Below, piece by piece: positions 22,797 to 37,400 of a stretch of 64,000 nucleotides of DNA (the first letter of the stretch is position 1; each line of letters starts with the position of its first letter). The notes below the pieces were generated by a model. It ran no database searches and was not told where the DNA came from. It worked only from the letters and a program-made list of their open reading frames with translations. The translations under genes were made by a program, and so were the position numbers. Location: contig JTDE01000185.1 in the NCBI GenBank assembly GCA_014338405.1, positions 205,771 to 269,770 on the forward strand. The letters run 5' to 3'. The stretch is from Paragonimus skrjabini miyazakii. Its lineage: Eukaryota > Platyhelminthes > Trematoda > Plagiorchiida > Troglotrematidae.

Positions 22797-25479
22797 GTCT
22801 GCATAAGAAATCATAGAAAATTGATTTAGAGAAGTCATACGAAAGTTTGTATTGAGCAGCAGTGTAATGGAACAGCTCGCAACAAGGTGAATACTTAGTG
22901 GAGTGTTACCATTCAAGGTAGCAGTAATAATAGGGACGAGCACCATAAAAACGGTTGGTGTTCGTCATGCACAAACCGACCAAATACAGTTAATCTTGGA
23001 CATATATTCTGTATATGTTTGCGCTCAAAGTGACAACCTAATAAGGACAGTTCCCCGTGTAAAGACACTTTGATCAATGTGGGATCTCTTTCCAGACTAT
23101 GATCCATTAAATCTTCACTCCAAAGTTCGTAAGAATTTGAAAGGAAGTTTCCTATATATCACAGACTCAGTGTTTTTTGTTAAGATCACCTGATGTTGAC
23201 TACTTCAGCATTCGATTCACTGGTGTCTTATACATCATCATTACAAGGTGAACAGTATACTATTTCCACTTTCAAAGTGATACAATTATGTACACACATA
23301 CAATACTGTGCAGCGAACGAAGAGGATGGATGCAAAGTGTCTTCTTCGGCCATTCCAGTTCCGCATAAACTATCCATTTGATATTGCCGTCAGCTGATTT
23401 TAGTCCCCATACCGATTTTGCAACTTAAGCAAACGTTTTAATCTTCTTGACTGTCTTAGCATACAGATCAGCTGATTAGGACAGCTCTTTAAATTGATCA
23501 GGTTCTTAGTTAGAATTGGATGCCCATACCCCGTAGCAATAACAGTTTTCTTGTTTTCTCAAGTGTTTCAGTTGTACTCATCTTCAACGCCAAAAGAGAC
23601 CGCCTCAGCCTGGTACCGCTAACCTCAACTTAGATTTCACCTCGGATTATCGGAAAGTGTGGTCCTTGGTTTGTATAGTCGGATAGTTCTGCTGCACGTT
23701 GTCGGAGGCAGTTGCTTTGTTGTTGGGAAATCGTCTTTTCACAGGGGCTTCCTCAGGTGATGGCATCAACATGTTTCGGACTGAAATTACCAAAAACAAT
23801 AACGTAGCACTACATAAGGATGTTGGAGGTCCGAACGCAGAATCGTTAGACTTGCTGGCTGATGACGGCACCAGAGTCTAAACATGGATTCATTTAACCT
23901 TCTCCAACAGTAGTCTCATCCACCTGCTTAACCTCCTCTTCTTCGTTTCATCTATAAGATCAATATTGCAGTATGACTATACACTGTCAACATTGAAGAA
24001 AGTTTTCCTGATCACTTCGATTTTTGCTAGTATCCACAGCAACACAAACCTGCAGTGTGATTAGCCTACGAATCTCTGTATCACTTTGTCACAGGCAGTA
24101 TCCTCGTTTATTGCAGGAGGTATTTTTCCTCTACAGAAATTGCATATTTTTCGATTTGTTCGAAAAATATTTACGCTACTTTGAATTTCATCTTTTTGCG
24201 CCATACCATGCTAAAACTTAATTCTGGCATACGTCTCTCTAATGTCTTCTTGTTAATAGATTCTAATTTTGCTGCACAAAGTATGGTGAGATTATTCAAG
24301 ACCAAGCGATTGTTGAAATAATAATGTGTTCACTGGTTTATCAGTTAGACTAAAACATTATAAATTGTAAGGCCCGGTTGCCACAACTACAATAGTTATG
24401 GTTACTAACAATGGTGTCACAGTCTGAGAGATTCACATGCTTGAGAGTAGCCATGTGAATGAGGGACGTTTTAAGAATGTCACCTGAGATTGTCTTGCCA
24501 CTGAAGACCAATGCCAGCCAAAAGTGCGAAGAAATTCACATCTCTAGGGCAATTTTTCCATGACATATTTCGCAGCGTCGATGATAAATATTCTAATATC
24601 CACTCACAGGACAAAAATTCACTCTTTTGTTGGTTCAGCCTCTGAAGTGTCCTGACAAAACGATAACATGTGCCTCGGTTTGATTCTTGATTTTTACATT
24701 GCACAGATTCATCACGAGCTTAAGTCTTGAAATCCTTTCACAAATCAGCAAAAATTTTTCCTCCGAAAACCTTTACAGAATCTTCAAGATGTCAATGTCA
24801 TCTGCAACGAAAGGCAACAGTGGTTTGCCATTCTAGTAATTTGTTAAACATAGTTCCTCTTCCTTCACATCACAAATGAAGGTGCTCAGCTTCACTATGT
24901 AAACAAATGGTCGTTGAAATTAGACCTGTGTCAATGACCCCTCGTGAACGAAACAGTTGTGGAAGCCATCCAACGCATATTAACATAAAACATTGTGAGA
25001 GCATGCAGTAAAGGGTATAATACTGAGGATCGACAGAAAATGATGACTGAACAGTTAGGCTTTACATATCTGCGTACACGTGCAACGTTTGGGTAGCCCA
25101 GCCCACGTAGACAAGTATCGGCATTAAGAGCATCGAATCGCAAACATCGCGATAAACACAGAACTAGATAACACATGTTCCAGACATGGGCACCCTGCAA
25201 ATTCATATTTTCACACTTTCTGCAGTTCTAGAAACTGTTTCTCAGAATTCCAAAGTTTCCATCGATTTAAAAACTCTGCAAGAAGCCTGTTACTTCTTAG
25301 GATTCTCGCGGACTTCTTGATAGCAATGCATTGTAAATGTGTTATCAGATGTAAGGAGAGGAACAGTGTCGCGTACTGAGCTACCCAGTCGAGAAAAATC
25401 AGAACAGGAATCTGACCGACACTAAGCAGTCTCAATTTATTGGAAAAACAGCACCTTTTCTTAGAAGAACAACAATATT
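22797..25479. other. INPP5F-like intron, nothing recognised
   Basis: Only short frames; 23647-23871 (minus) and 23699-23881 (plus) are opposite-strand shadows of each other with no recognised domain. Confidence 0.45.
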
Positions 25480-25870
25480 TACGATTGATATTAAGCGGAA
25501 GGCGTCCTCACGCTTTGATTGGTCAGTTTGTTGTTGTGTTGTTCCACGACCTTGCATCTGGCAACTCGGTTGTTTGAAACAGTTACGCATTCAACAGCAG
25601 CTAATCGCCGTTTACGATTGGTTGGCGCCAGTTTGACCATAATTCCGTCTGTAGTAGCTTGTGCGCGAACATTGATTGACTGAACCTTCTCTAATCAAGA
25701 AACGGCTCCAATTCAAACTCACTGCAGACAGCAGCAGCAAAACCTCGGCATTATGTTTTCTTGGCACACTAGAGGGATACTTTGATTAATAAATGGTGAC
25801 GAGAAGAATAACAGTCAACATGGACCGGATGCTTGAAGGCACAGATGACAAGGCTTTCAAAAGAGAGTAA
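25480..25870 (+). mobile_element. Possible Gypsy LTR 3' part, primer-binding site and gag start
   Basis: A promoter-like stretch has two ATTGG (CCAAT-type) boxes near 25520 and 25618 and ends in AATAAA (25788-25793). This is followed at once by TGGTGACGAGAAG, close to the TGGCGACGAG-type primer-binding site of many Gypsy (Mag-like) elements. Twenty bases on, an ATG opens a 16-codon frame (MDRMLEGTDDKAF...) before a stop. No downstream gag-pol is visible and no TG...CA border or duplication was found, so it may be a truncated element. The match is by eye to a remembered consensus. Confidence 0.35.
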
Positions 25871-28800
25871 TGGATTTCAACTAACAGACTAGTGATACTC
25901 GGTTAATGATTGTGTGGTGTACAGTGTCAATGACCAGTTCGAGTACACCAACCACCAGATAGAACTCGAGACATAATGTCCTGTTATACGGAACGATAGT
26001 TTTCTGCTTTCAAATTACTGCGTGTATAATCGTATACGACCAGCCGATTTACTAGCAACAATAATTTATCTGAATACAAAAAATGAATCCCAGTAAACAG
26101 CTGTAGGTTGAATTTTGTTTCCCATTCCCCGTAACCCTCGTAAAAAATGAGGCATACACAAAGGCATGAAAAACATCTGCGACAAAATTACACGGCGACT
26201 GTAATGCACAAAAGGTTTGGTACGACGTGTTTCTGCCAGTATGTACCAACACTTAGAAACATCCAGCGAACATACCACCGATGAGAGACTACAGTACATT
26301 GGGAGTCAAACTCATTCAGACTCACTTTAAACAGTCAGTTCCGCCGTTGAACTGTATACCATAGCACCAATTTATGTTTGGCGAACTAATACAACACAAT
26401 TTTTCATAGGATTGAGATAGGGATTGCAGGCCACCCAGTCCAACACCCTCAGTCCTCAAATTCCCTTACACTACAGCCACAGTGTTGCGTAACGCCGATT
26501 GTGCAATTACTGTGGAGACACTGTGATTAACGAGTTGGGCTCTGAAGTACTTCTTGTTGCATTGACAGCTATTCACAACCCATTTCGCTGCGACAAAACT
26601 GTTCTTTATTCCCTTAGATTCGCCTGGACAATGATAGTCGATTATTGCAAACAATATGAAGCGCCATAGAACTCTGAAATCTATCATTTATAGTGTTTCA
26701 GCTGCATCTGTTGGCAGACGAAACTTTTCACATCTTCTGAAACGGTCAGTCCAAACCTATTTGATATAAAGTGGGTCACACTAATGCGCAATGCAATGTT
26801 ATTCGTATGCCAATTAGTTCACGTCTTGACCACACAAAATGTGGTCCAGTAACTGCAGGGTTAACTAAGTGATCATATACTTCGCTCTGAAAGCACATGA
26901 CTCCTACGAATTCAGCTAACATTCGGCCACCGCACCACAGTGGAAGCATTAAGACAGCTAAGGCGACGGAATGGTTGTCTCTGGTCTATATCCTACACTT
27001 TTGCGCATAATTCACTTTCTATAGGTGCCAGATGAGGAAACTAAAGCTAACAACCTTTCAAAAGCACTTGATGGCCTACCAGAGGAAATGGCTGTTATTT
27101 ACTCGTTAGTACATACATAGGGTTGATTGTATAAGTTTATCGAGGAGCGTAGTTCTGTCAGGGAGCTAACAAATACATAATGTAGCGCTAATTAAACAAG
27201 AAAAGTTAATGACCGAGTTTTACTTGGCGAGCCTCAACAGGTTCAACGATGGAACCCATACATTCAAAAATTCTGGGATATAAGTAGGAGAGGGGGACAA
27301 TACACAGACGACCGTTACGAAACTAACTTGTGTGGTAGTGTATGATGACGACGAAGCTCAAATATTGTAACACTCGTCGGAAGTTGATATAAATAGCTTA
27401 CTTGAAAATAAAAATGAGCGCACATACATACAGATGTGTGCATCCAGTTCAATTTGACTGGTTCGGAGGCTCTTGGCACGCTTTCAATCATCGACTATTT
27501 ACAGTGTCTTCCGAGTGACTCTTTGGAAAAAGTGAAAATCAGCTTTTCGTTTACTAGAGAGAAAATCGACCATAAAAGCGAGTCAAGGTAGGCTGCCCGT
27601 TGGAATCTTTTTAGATACATCCAATGGACAGCATGGAAATATTCGTGTCACCATTTGGTCCGAAGAACCAAAGCCAGTGAATCCCAACTTAATGTCCTTA
27701 TCTGCACACGCAAATCAGCAACCACCCTCCCATGGGCCAAACAAAAGATACTCGAAGATCTCGCCCTGCATTTAGTAGGATAACTCAAGTTGATGAATGG
27801 ACATGTACAACACACGGAAGCGCGTAAAGCGACATCGTAATGCATGATAAACCGAAAAACCTACCGAGACATTTTTGAAATATTCCAACTACTCGCATGA
27901 AAGTGAGTAGTGCACTATAAATTAAATGATTCACATGGGTAATGGGCAGTGAACGTATGGTTTGGGTAGATGAGCGCAGCAGAAAAAAAATAACGGAACA
28001 GGTGTAAATATGTAGGGTATAGCAGATGAAAAGCAGGCTACTGAATTGTAAATAATCCACTGTGTAAAATCAGCCTCCGTATGAACACGACTGTCCATTT
28101 TCAACAGTAAGAAAGTACTGTTAAATACTTCACGTCATACGGGGGTAGCGGTGGTCGGTGAACAGCCCGTTACTAAACAATGCCCATCATTCCTCATCAG
28201 TTATCAGGTTTACTGTGTTATATATTTGACTCATTTAATCAATACACAGCAACAGTTGACGAAATACTCTCAATGACGCATAAAAAAAACATTTGTGAAA
28301 AAACTGAAAAATGGCACGTCCGAAAATGCTTGTTATCGTTGTGAAGCTTTCCGCCATAAGTGGCGCATACAGTAGCTTTGACACATTCGATGTTACAGAC
28401 AAGAAGCTGCATAATTTAAAGCAATAATAGGGAGAATATGTGTTCGCTGGTTGTTTGTTCTTGCGGTGTCCTATGGATTTCATAGTTATTCCGTTTCAAT
28501 ACCAACCTTGTTGAGTCATTTAGCACAGTTGAAAATTTTCTCTATCGAGTTAGAAAACGGACTACAGTGCACCAGAGTAATGCTGTGTCAATCAGCCAAC
28601 GCAACTTCTGCCGTTCGTTTAAGCACAAGTGCACCGCTAAACAAGAGCACTACTCAAATACTGGCCACTTTGGCACCGATTCTCAATAAGCAGTGAGTCA
28701 AGGAAATGTCGAAAAGTTACGAAACCAACCACATACAACCGTCGTAATACACCAATCCGATTAACGAAACACACGTGGTATCACTGAAATTAGAGCTTTG

Positions 28801-31800
28801 ATCCAATAGCAATACAAGGCTTCCTTTTTAAAAGTCGCCCTTTGTATCGGTAGCGCTACTAGCTGCAATTAAATTAATGGGACTAACAAAGTAGACGAGT
28901 GCCGCAGAAGTGCAATGTGAATAAGGGTAAACAAATCGAATTGGACGAAGGATGTCTAATTAAGTCTTCATCAACAAAAATATTTGTCACAAGCTTTCAA
29001 AGAAACTGCAACTGTTAGTGACAGAGCTGCATAGTAGATTCAGTGCCTTAAAAACAGTGGTAATGCAGGGGTGTGCAAACAAGTCTAATGTTACCATTTA
29101 CATTTTTTACATTCCATAAGACCATCCTGTTTGCTTGAATTGCCCCACCAGAGTTCAGCCGAACTAGAGCAGTCCCTCTCCGCGGTGATCACCATCATAA
29201 TGGACATCGTCTTACAACGGACATTGATTTAGTACCCGAAGTGCTCTCCAGTGAAAATTAGTCATTCACACATTCCCTACTAAGGGCGTTTGGATCACCT
29301 TTCATACAGTTCACGCACTGGCGCAACCCGCCATGACCACTGAGTAGCTTGAAAAGCATACGCTGGACAACCCACGCTATTGCGAGACTTCATACGAATT
29401 TCACACACGAATATAGTGACTGTGTGCTACAACTATGTATATGTCCTACAACCTACAAATCTATACGTCGTCTGGACTTTACCACATTCAGCGTATACAT
29501 GAGTGTAGTACGATCAATGATCTACATTCAACACTGTGAATGATGTCTGTAGTATTGTCTTTGTTAAACGTCTTACCAAGTTAACGCGTTTACCAAAATA
29601 TACGAATGGTTTTATTGGTGACTGGCAAAAGCAAGTGAGTACAACTGAGTTAACAAAGATCTTCAGGTTAAACATCCTTTGGGCCAGCAACGAGTGGTAA
29701 CATTATAATAGTAGATTATGAGGTCAATATTACTTGAAAACTATCCTTTGGACTTTTGTCTTCCCACAGTCACAAGACATATTGACCGGATTGCACCTTC
29801 TCACATGTGGGTCAGAAACAAAACTGCTAATCGATCCCGTCAAATGTGACAGAAGAAAAGTGTAGTCATTTAGGGCTATTAACAAGTGAGGAATGTCTTA
29901 ATAACTGAACTGCATGTGTCATGTACCTCCACTGAAAGTAAGTGCTGTAAAAACAGTTGCGCGTTCAAAATACTGAAAAATGAATCAGTAGAAGTGAATT
30001 CGTTGGGACCTGATAGACATGACTCATTGAAGGTACGACTTGATCCCTCGAAATCGATAGCGAGTTTCTTGGCAAAATGGTTGTTACCTTCATTATTTAT
30101 CACATACCCAACAGCTTTGTTAGCCAAATAAGTGTTTAGTATAACTAAAGTTTAAGCAAAGCATCGGGATGGATTGCACTTTTGTTTTCAAAACCAATTC
30201 AACCTACAGAAAGTATATGAGACAAAGAAGAAAGTTTCAAACTACTAAAACGGATAATAAGGCGAAAATGCAGATAATGACCCTAAGGAAGACGAATTAA
30301 TCGGAATAAAATCAAGAGTATCGAACTATCGGAGTTTTCTTCTTCAGATAGTCGTGATGATTTTATGAGACGCACAAACAACTGGGAGGGACGGGAATGT
30401 TGTCAAGATAAAGGCAAGTAATCCAACTGGATAGAGACGTTGCGACGATACGTCATCATATGTAGCGGAACTGCATCATCTATTTGAAGTGACGACAGTG
30501 AGAAGAGCCGGGCTACGTGATACCACATTTTTTGTTCCAAGTTTGCGTTAACGAAGTACAAACAACGGAAGTGAGCATCGTTGCTCAGTCGACTAATACA
30601 GATAGTGAACGGGCCACCACAACGAAGTTAAGTCTCAGTGATATAACACACTCTACAGCTCACAACAGCGATTGGGATGACTGCATCCTATAAACCTAGC
30701 CTAAGCAACAGAAAGTTGGATATCGCACAGACTACTTTGGAAAACAACATCTGAGTGCTGCTTACATGGTGTCGAGGATGCACCAATTCGATTGAACGCC
30801 AAAGGGGAGTACTCATCAATATTAAACTCAGCCGTGCACGTTCAGTCCTCAGCGATGCCACGTCCATGTACGTGGGCTATGAGCTCCGGCCTAACAGTTA
30901 CAAGCCCACTGAGCGTTAGGTCTTTGCAGTGGAATAACTGAAAAGAACTGACGATAGGAGATATGGAGGGCGAGTGCTGAAGAACGTAGAGTGAAAAGTC
31001 CGGTATGAATCAAGAAGACTCATGTGAGTTAACGGTTATTTGTTGAGATCCGTTGATTTCTGATCGAAGAGACAGTAGGGTGGTTCAGACGAAACAGTTG
31101 AGAAGCTATGATAGAAAAGCAGAGATGCTGGGACTTTGGCCTTAATGTTAGCACAGACGGTAATCCGCACCTGGCTATATATCTGATAATCCTAACTGGA
31201 ACGGTCCATTCATCAATGTGATGAACAAGACAGGAGGGTCCGGTGGTTATACTTCAGTTTCGCAAAACCACAGAATATTTGGAAAGTGAAGTCAGAAACG
31301 TCATGTTACACGATTTATTTCATGACAGATTTAGTTGCATCTTCACAAACACTTCCTACGGACAACTTATTACAGATTACGCAACCGATCGACGCTATGT
31401 CAATCGCTGCCATCATTACTCGAAACTATAATCAGTCTGTCTCAGTCATTGCTCGACACTTGTTGACACACCATCGACAAGACATAGCCAGAGTTCAACG
31501 TCATCTACACGATCACCAACCCATGCATTCTTCGATATGCCAAAGTGATTGCCATTAGAAAGAACACGCCCATTTCGTGTTTTCAAAATGAACTGTTCGT
31601 CACCCTCTCATTGCCCTGGCAATTGTAGGGTCTCTACACCTGTGCACAATTGGCATTTCACTGTAATTTGTTTTGTGGTTTGGCCTTGACTTGATAGATT
31701 TAACAGTCTGTAGTGAGCACTCCTAAAGATGTGGCGAAATCTGCCATGACATAAATTAAGCAACATAGCGGGAAAAGAATGGTTTACGTTACCACATGAT

Positions 31801-32963
31801 ACCTAGTGCCTAATATGAACCAGGAGCACAAGGCGAGGAACAGTAGACAAAAACATTATTCCGCTGCACGGACACAACAAGTCGCTGACCAGATCGGGAT
31901 GAAACGGTACGGAAACTAATTCACTCGCCTCACCTACATACTCGGTGGAAGGACAGTGGTGTATATCCGCGAGACAGTGGACTGATCGCAATGGTTGACA
32001 GTGACGAACGGGTTGTCGTTGATCCCAACAAACTCACAGATTGCCAAATTCTCAGTCACTTTGGAAGCAACTAGATTCGTCGATAATGCTTTCAGTAAAC
32101 AAATATTGAGTGGACGACCTCTATTTCAAAGGACAGTTATACAAATAACGAGGTCAAATGTTGAAGTGCACAAATCACGGCAGCCTTCAACTGAATATCC
32201 CGATTCTAAGATGAATTAACTTCCCAAGTGAGTCGAGGAGAGTTACAACCATAAAAGTAGCTCTCACTAGCCAGTATAAGTGGTCAGATCGGATGCAAAG
32301 TTAAAGCTGGTCTCTTAGTAGCCACCATTTTCTCGAAAAGTTAGCCAATTGAATGCTTCGGATGAAATCAAAAATTGGTTCACTTTACTTCTTACACGTC
32401 GAGGAAACGAAAATATCCTCAATCAATTTGAGTCCCAGTTAAGACATTGCTTGAAGGAAGCCTAACTGCAAAACCAACTGTTGGGTTACTTTGGATGAGG
32501 GACACCCAGCTCGCAAAGTTCCGATGCAAGTCTCAATCTGATCACTAACCACAGGATAGTAAGAACGAGAACGTCTGAACATCTAACACAGATCTCACCA
32601 AAGGAAAGGACCATAGTACGTACGTCGACAAGCAACCTGACTGGGCAAAATATGAGCTTGAATGACATTGTAGCTCTTCATTGAAAAGGATTACACCTGC
32701 AAGGCGATTACGCAGAACATAGGTGCGTAGGATGGGAAGTCGATTCCATTCACAGCAAGCATAACAGCTATGTAACACAATGTTTTGATACCTTCAACCA
32801 AATTTAAAAAAATACAACTGTGAATGCGTGAGATCACAACACCAGTTCAACGTGATAGATGTCTCGAGATGAAAGTACGAGTTATATCGATTCCAAAGCA
32901 CAAATGAAACGCTTGAACAAATCCAGGATAAATACAATCATTACAAAACCGTTTGCAACCTAC
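25871..32963. other. INPP5F-like intron, nothing firmly recognised
   Basis: A long stretch with only 60-90-codon frames. A minus-strand frame at 27648-27845 ends with AHGRVVADLRVQIRTL, faintly like the RHN helix of R2-type endonucleases, but no adjoining KPD motif is visible. No other element ends or coding blocks found. Confidence 0.4.
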
Positions 32964-33089
32964 CAACTTTGCATCTACAGCTCCGGCAACGTTACGTAAT
33001 CGTCGCTGTACCTGATGCATCAAAGGTGATCGTATGTGAAGATCTGTTTGATGACGCTTCTCAATTCCTGGATGAGTCAAATCGCATGG
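32964..33089 (-). CDS. Probable exon of the INPP5F-like gene, family match weak
   Basis: A 126-nt minus-strand block. It has a strong acceptor (a pyrimidine-rich stretch ending ACCCGAATACAG before 33089) and a donor TTG|GTAGGT after 32964. It reads PCDLTHPGIEKRHQ, then TDLHIRSPLMHQVQRRLRN, and ends VAGAVDAKL: 42 codons, phase 0 in and phase 0 out. Its exit phase matches the phase-0 entry of the exon at 18313, giving DAKL-EIIRLLQLEEESFF. SAC2 proteins have a charged, poorly conserved linker just before the FFYFS strand, so position and phase fit. I cannot align the residues to the family with confidence. It could belong to another minus-strand transcript. Confidence 0.6.
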
Positions 33090-34315
33090 CTGTATTCGGG
33101 TAAAAACCGGAAGGAAATATTGAAAGAGCAAGGTAGGCATTCAAATTGAAGTGAAATAGTTTGTGTGGGCATGGAAGAGATAACATTTTCTTCACGACGA
33201 AAACCATGATCCTCGAAATCAGCAAACTATGTCAATGTTGATATGAGAAAAACGACAGGCGGTGAATGCGTAACAAGAACTTCTGTGCAAAATAAAGAGA
33301 CAGTACTGGAAATAGGACACTGAGATGGCGTATAAGAGTAGAGAGAGAGAAAAAAAATAACCTCATGGGTGACTAGAATTTGGCTGGCAGAAGTGATCAG
33401 CACAATTGCGTCACAACAACGATAGCGTTAGACGTTTAGTATACTATAAAATAACTGAAGTTAGAACATGTGTCAGAGTATTTTTATCGAGAAGCCTTTA
33501 AAAAAAATCAGTTGATCAGAATTAAAAAAATAAGTTAAAACCATGTTGTAATAAAGGGAGAAAGTTCAGATTATTCCCAGGAAAGGCACAATATTTTCGA
33601 AAGTGATTGAATAAATATGGGACGAGAATTGTGAAGTGAAGATAAACAGAAGCCAGGAACATTCGGTTCATTTGATAAGCAATACGAATGTGTTGTGTAC
33701 AATATATCAAAGCACGATTAGGAACGCTGATGGTTTATTGAAGCCAGACAACAGGCAAAAAAGCGTGACATAGAGAGTCACAACACACACACACATGCAG
33801 GCGATCATGCACATGCAAGTGTGGGGGCACACATCGCCAGCGAGATCGTCACACGACCAGCGGATTCATTGACAAAAAAATGATCACCATTAGTATAAGA
33901 AGGTACTATAGTGAACTGGCTGAAACGAACAAAATTCGAGCCTATTGGAAAACTGCGCGTGATAAAAACAGACGATTGTGATCAGTCAAACGCAATGTAC
34001 ATGAAAACGCCATCGCATCATACGGGATAAAAATGTCCATCAAAAATTGTGTGCGTATCTTGATCGCAGTTGAAGACAGGAAATGATCAAAATGGAAAAG
34101 AAAATAAGGTCGACTACAATTTGAAAATTTCCAATAAGTCACAGAAAACACTTCAGTGATCCAGCAAATGCATCCCTTTTTAATGGCAATCGTATAGAAA
34201 TCACCTTTCTATATTTTCTGCTACTTTCAAAGTAACCAAACTGATTAGTTCATTCACCGGTTCCTTATTGGCAGTACTAAGTCAGACGGACAAAGTGCCG
34301 GTCTACAGCTCACCT
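33090..34315. other. Intron with short CA repeat
   Basis: No coding seen. A short CA run lies at 33781-33795. Confidence 0.45.
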
Positions 34316-34468
34316 CATCACCATCATCATAGCAGCCGTGAGCGTGATTAAAAGGTACTGTGGCTCGAGTCGCTGCTCACCTCAACAGTGACGTGGAATA
34401 TTCTGGAAGAAAACGCTACTAAGAAGATTGAAAATTATTAAAAGAAGACTAAGCGGAAGAACTAGAAA
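34316..34468 (-). mobile_element. RTE-A 3'-end fragment
   Basis: On the minus strand this is the last ~150 bases of RTE-A: the segment with TTCTTCCGCTTAGTCTTC, the GAATATTCCACGTCACTGTTGAGG block, GAGCCACAG, and the tail GGCTGCTATGATGATGGTG. The same order occurs at 50850-50977, 56990-57143 and 61072-61240. A six-base direct repeat TCACCT (34310-34315 and 34469-34474) may be the target duplication. It is a severely 5'-truncated insertion. Confidence 0.8.
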
Positions 34469-37400
34469 TCACCTACGGTGACTTACTAGTTCCTTCGTGA
34501 TTGTGCAGTAAATTACATGGGGGCATACGACTCAGCATTTGTCTAGAAGAATCAGAGAGAATTATACACCATGGACCGGGACAGGGGGACGGAAATCGAT
34601 CACGAGTGTCATTGTAAGTCATCTGGCTAATAGAAACAGGTCAACAATACAGATCGATCGTACACCGCTCTCAACAGCGTTTCACCGATTCGGTCAAAAT
34701 TCATTTGAAAACGAACGAGGCCATTACATAATCCAAACTTGTGTGGACAATAGATCGCGCAATCGCTCCAGCTGCGTTATTCAGTAGTTGACACACCCGA
34801 TCGGTGTGTTGACAACAAACATCTAGCTGGCTTTCACAAACACGGAAGAGTGAGATAAGAGTGCAAATGTTGACCAATACCAAGTTTTGTGTGTAACCAT
34901 TGTTATTTAGGTGTTTTATAGCTATAACAGCCTGATGAACTTTCACCAAAAACATATGCTTGCTATATTCCGTGTTCTATGATTACATCCATCAAAGGAA
35001 GAAAGTGGTCGAAATTATACGAAAGAATACGGTTCCGTTTGCATCGGATACTAAGTGAGCCAAATGATTTCGTGAGCGGCAACCACAAGTGTAATATAGT
35101 TCGATGTGCGAATTATACACTACTCGTAAACGTTCTGGTGGTCGGACGGTAGGATGAACTCCGCAGAAAAATAAGCTGGTGAGGGACGCCAAACAAATTG
35201 CGTACACAGTGGTGTGTATACTATGACGTCCCAATGAGCCTGATTGAATCTTGAATCATCCGGTAACTATCACAAGGAGAACATTGTCAAGACTGGGGAC
35301 AGCAAACTTTATCGCAACAGAGCTCTTATGCAGCATGCACTATATTTGTATAAATAATGGCGATCATGTTAGGTGAATAACGGTAAATGGTATAGAGCGG
35401 TCTCAGACACCTGGATTAATCAGCTGTTGCTAGCTTGAGCGACGACTGATTTCGTTAGCTATGCACAGTCGTTCGAACAATGTAGATTACACTTCCTTGC
35501 TGGGCGCTGAGCTGAATAATGAATAACTTGTAGTGTGAAAGGAGAGATTGGCAGATTCCAGTATTTCATAGTATTTTATAGTGCCGTACGAAAACAACCG
35601 AAAAAGTACTAGGACAACTGGAATTTGAGACAGCCCAAATGGAACGAACAAGATGGAAAGCGAGAGAGGCGTTTGTAGATAGAAGGGCGTCTCAAACTCA
35701 TGGAGAGCTACTCCTGAACAGACAGCATTAAATTGGGTTGAATAACTGTTGTAAGCGCGGGGTGGTGAGCAGCAGCAGTCTGATTATCGAATCAAGCCTA
35801 GTGCGATAGCCTACGGTTAGGATGTATCAAGAAACTGTACATCAAAGGTGAATTAGTCAACTGGTATGGTCAGATACTAGTTGATATTCGTCGGATTCCC
35901 TCCAGTTTGAAATGTAAGAGACTTCCCCATTTTGTTGGTGCCCACTTTGTCTCACTTACACAGAAACTGATAAGCACCAAGCAACCTGACATCACCGAGT
36001 ATAAATTGTATTTACAGACAGCTTGTGGTTTTGATGTTCTACAGACTGTAGATTTGGTTAATCGACGAGATTGAAAGGTTAGCGATTGAATACAACACAG
36101 CAACTCACTCTAGACCTGCTTTTTTTCCAAACACAATGACTTTGATTTCATGTATCCACATCTGGATGTGTCTAGCAGTTGAGGAGAGCGACCACATGGC
36201 AATGCTCTCCAATATTGTCCAGGATATGCCAAGCACGGATCGGTCGAACAATCAGTGGACTGTCTCCGTGTATAATCCAGCGATAGTCAAACTTCGTCAG
36301 CTTATCGACCCTCACTTAACATGGATTATGTGAACAGTAGTATCGAAACAGTAAAAACTAAGCGCGTTTAATGGAATCCACCATGAAGTTATGTGTGACT
36401 GTGATGGTTGAACTTAGTAGAATTATAGCAGTTTACTGACATTAGGATGAAAGTCACTGTTGTAAATTCAGAAACCTGAAGTGAACTCAGTCGCCCCACC
36501 TCCAACCATTTCCCACTATCACCACCGAAGCCTCGTACATCGCCCACCAAGGAGCGACAGCAACTATTTTAGGAGGTACTGAGTCAGATTATCCAGTTCT
36601 CACACGTGGTTCCTCTTACACCGCGAGCATCTATGCTTTCTATTTCGGCAATTCCTTTTATGAAATTACCATGAACCGTTCAAACTTGCAAAATATCAAA
36701 TTATCTCTTTTACAATAATAAAGCTAAAAAAAGGAAGAGCATCTTGCATTTCATTCTGAACTGGCCTTGGTATGCACAATAGGTCGTGCGATCAAGTTTC
36801 GATTCCTGCTATCTTGATCGGATTGGGTTTCAGATGGACACTACATAACACAAAATGATGAGAATTTAAGACATAAAGAGAGTGGGCTTTGCTTGGTATG
36901 ATGGCTAGCGCATTGCAATAGTTTACTTGGCTAAACTGGACTGCGTGGTGACCATACCGACAGAGGTATTTATACCAGATAGGCCAAAAGGTAGAGGTCT
37001 GATGAAGTACAATTATTATGTCCTCCAAGTTGAGAGCAGGAAGAAGTTCGGCGCATATACGTGAAAAAACCATACCAGTTTCAGTTCGCCGACACATGCT
37101 TGCTATCTTGCGCTATAAGCTCTTGAGCCAAAGGCTTCGGTCTGGGAGTTCTGGCAGTATTTTGGCCCACATACATCCATGAATACTCGGGCTACAACTT
37201 ATTCCATACGGCATCAGTCATGTCGCGGCATAAGCTGGATTGCCTCGCAGACAACAGGATGTCCTATCTAACTTAGCTCCCAAATCCCTCCAACCCCTAC
37301 TTCTGGTAACCATTTTTTGGACGTCACAAAAGCTTCTGGTAATTGGGTCCCAACCTTTGCTTTTCTTTGTTACCAGTTAAGACTTGTTCTTCTATCCATG

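Noticed and set aside
23647..23881. Overlapping 74- and 60-codon frames on opposite strands
   Set aside because: No recognised domain, no splice-site support, and both strands are equally open.
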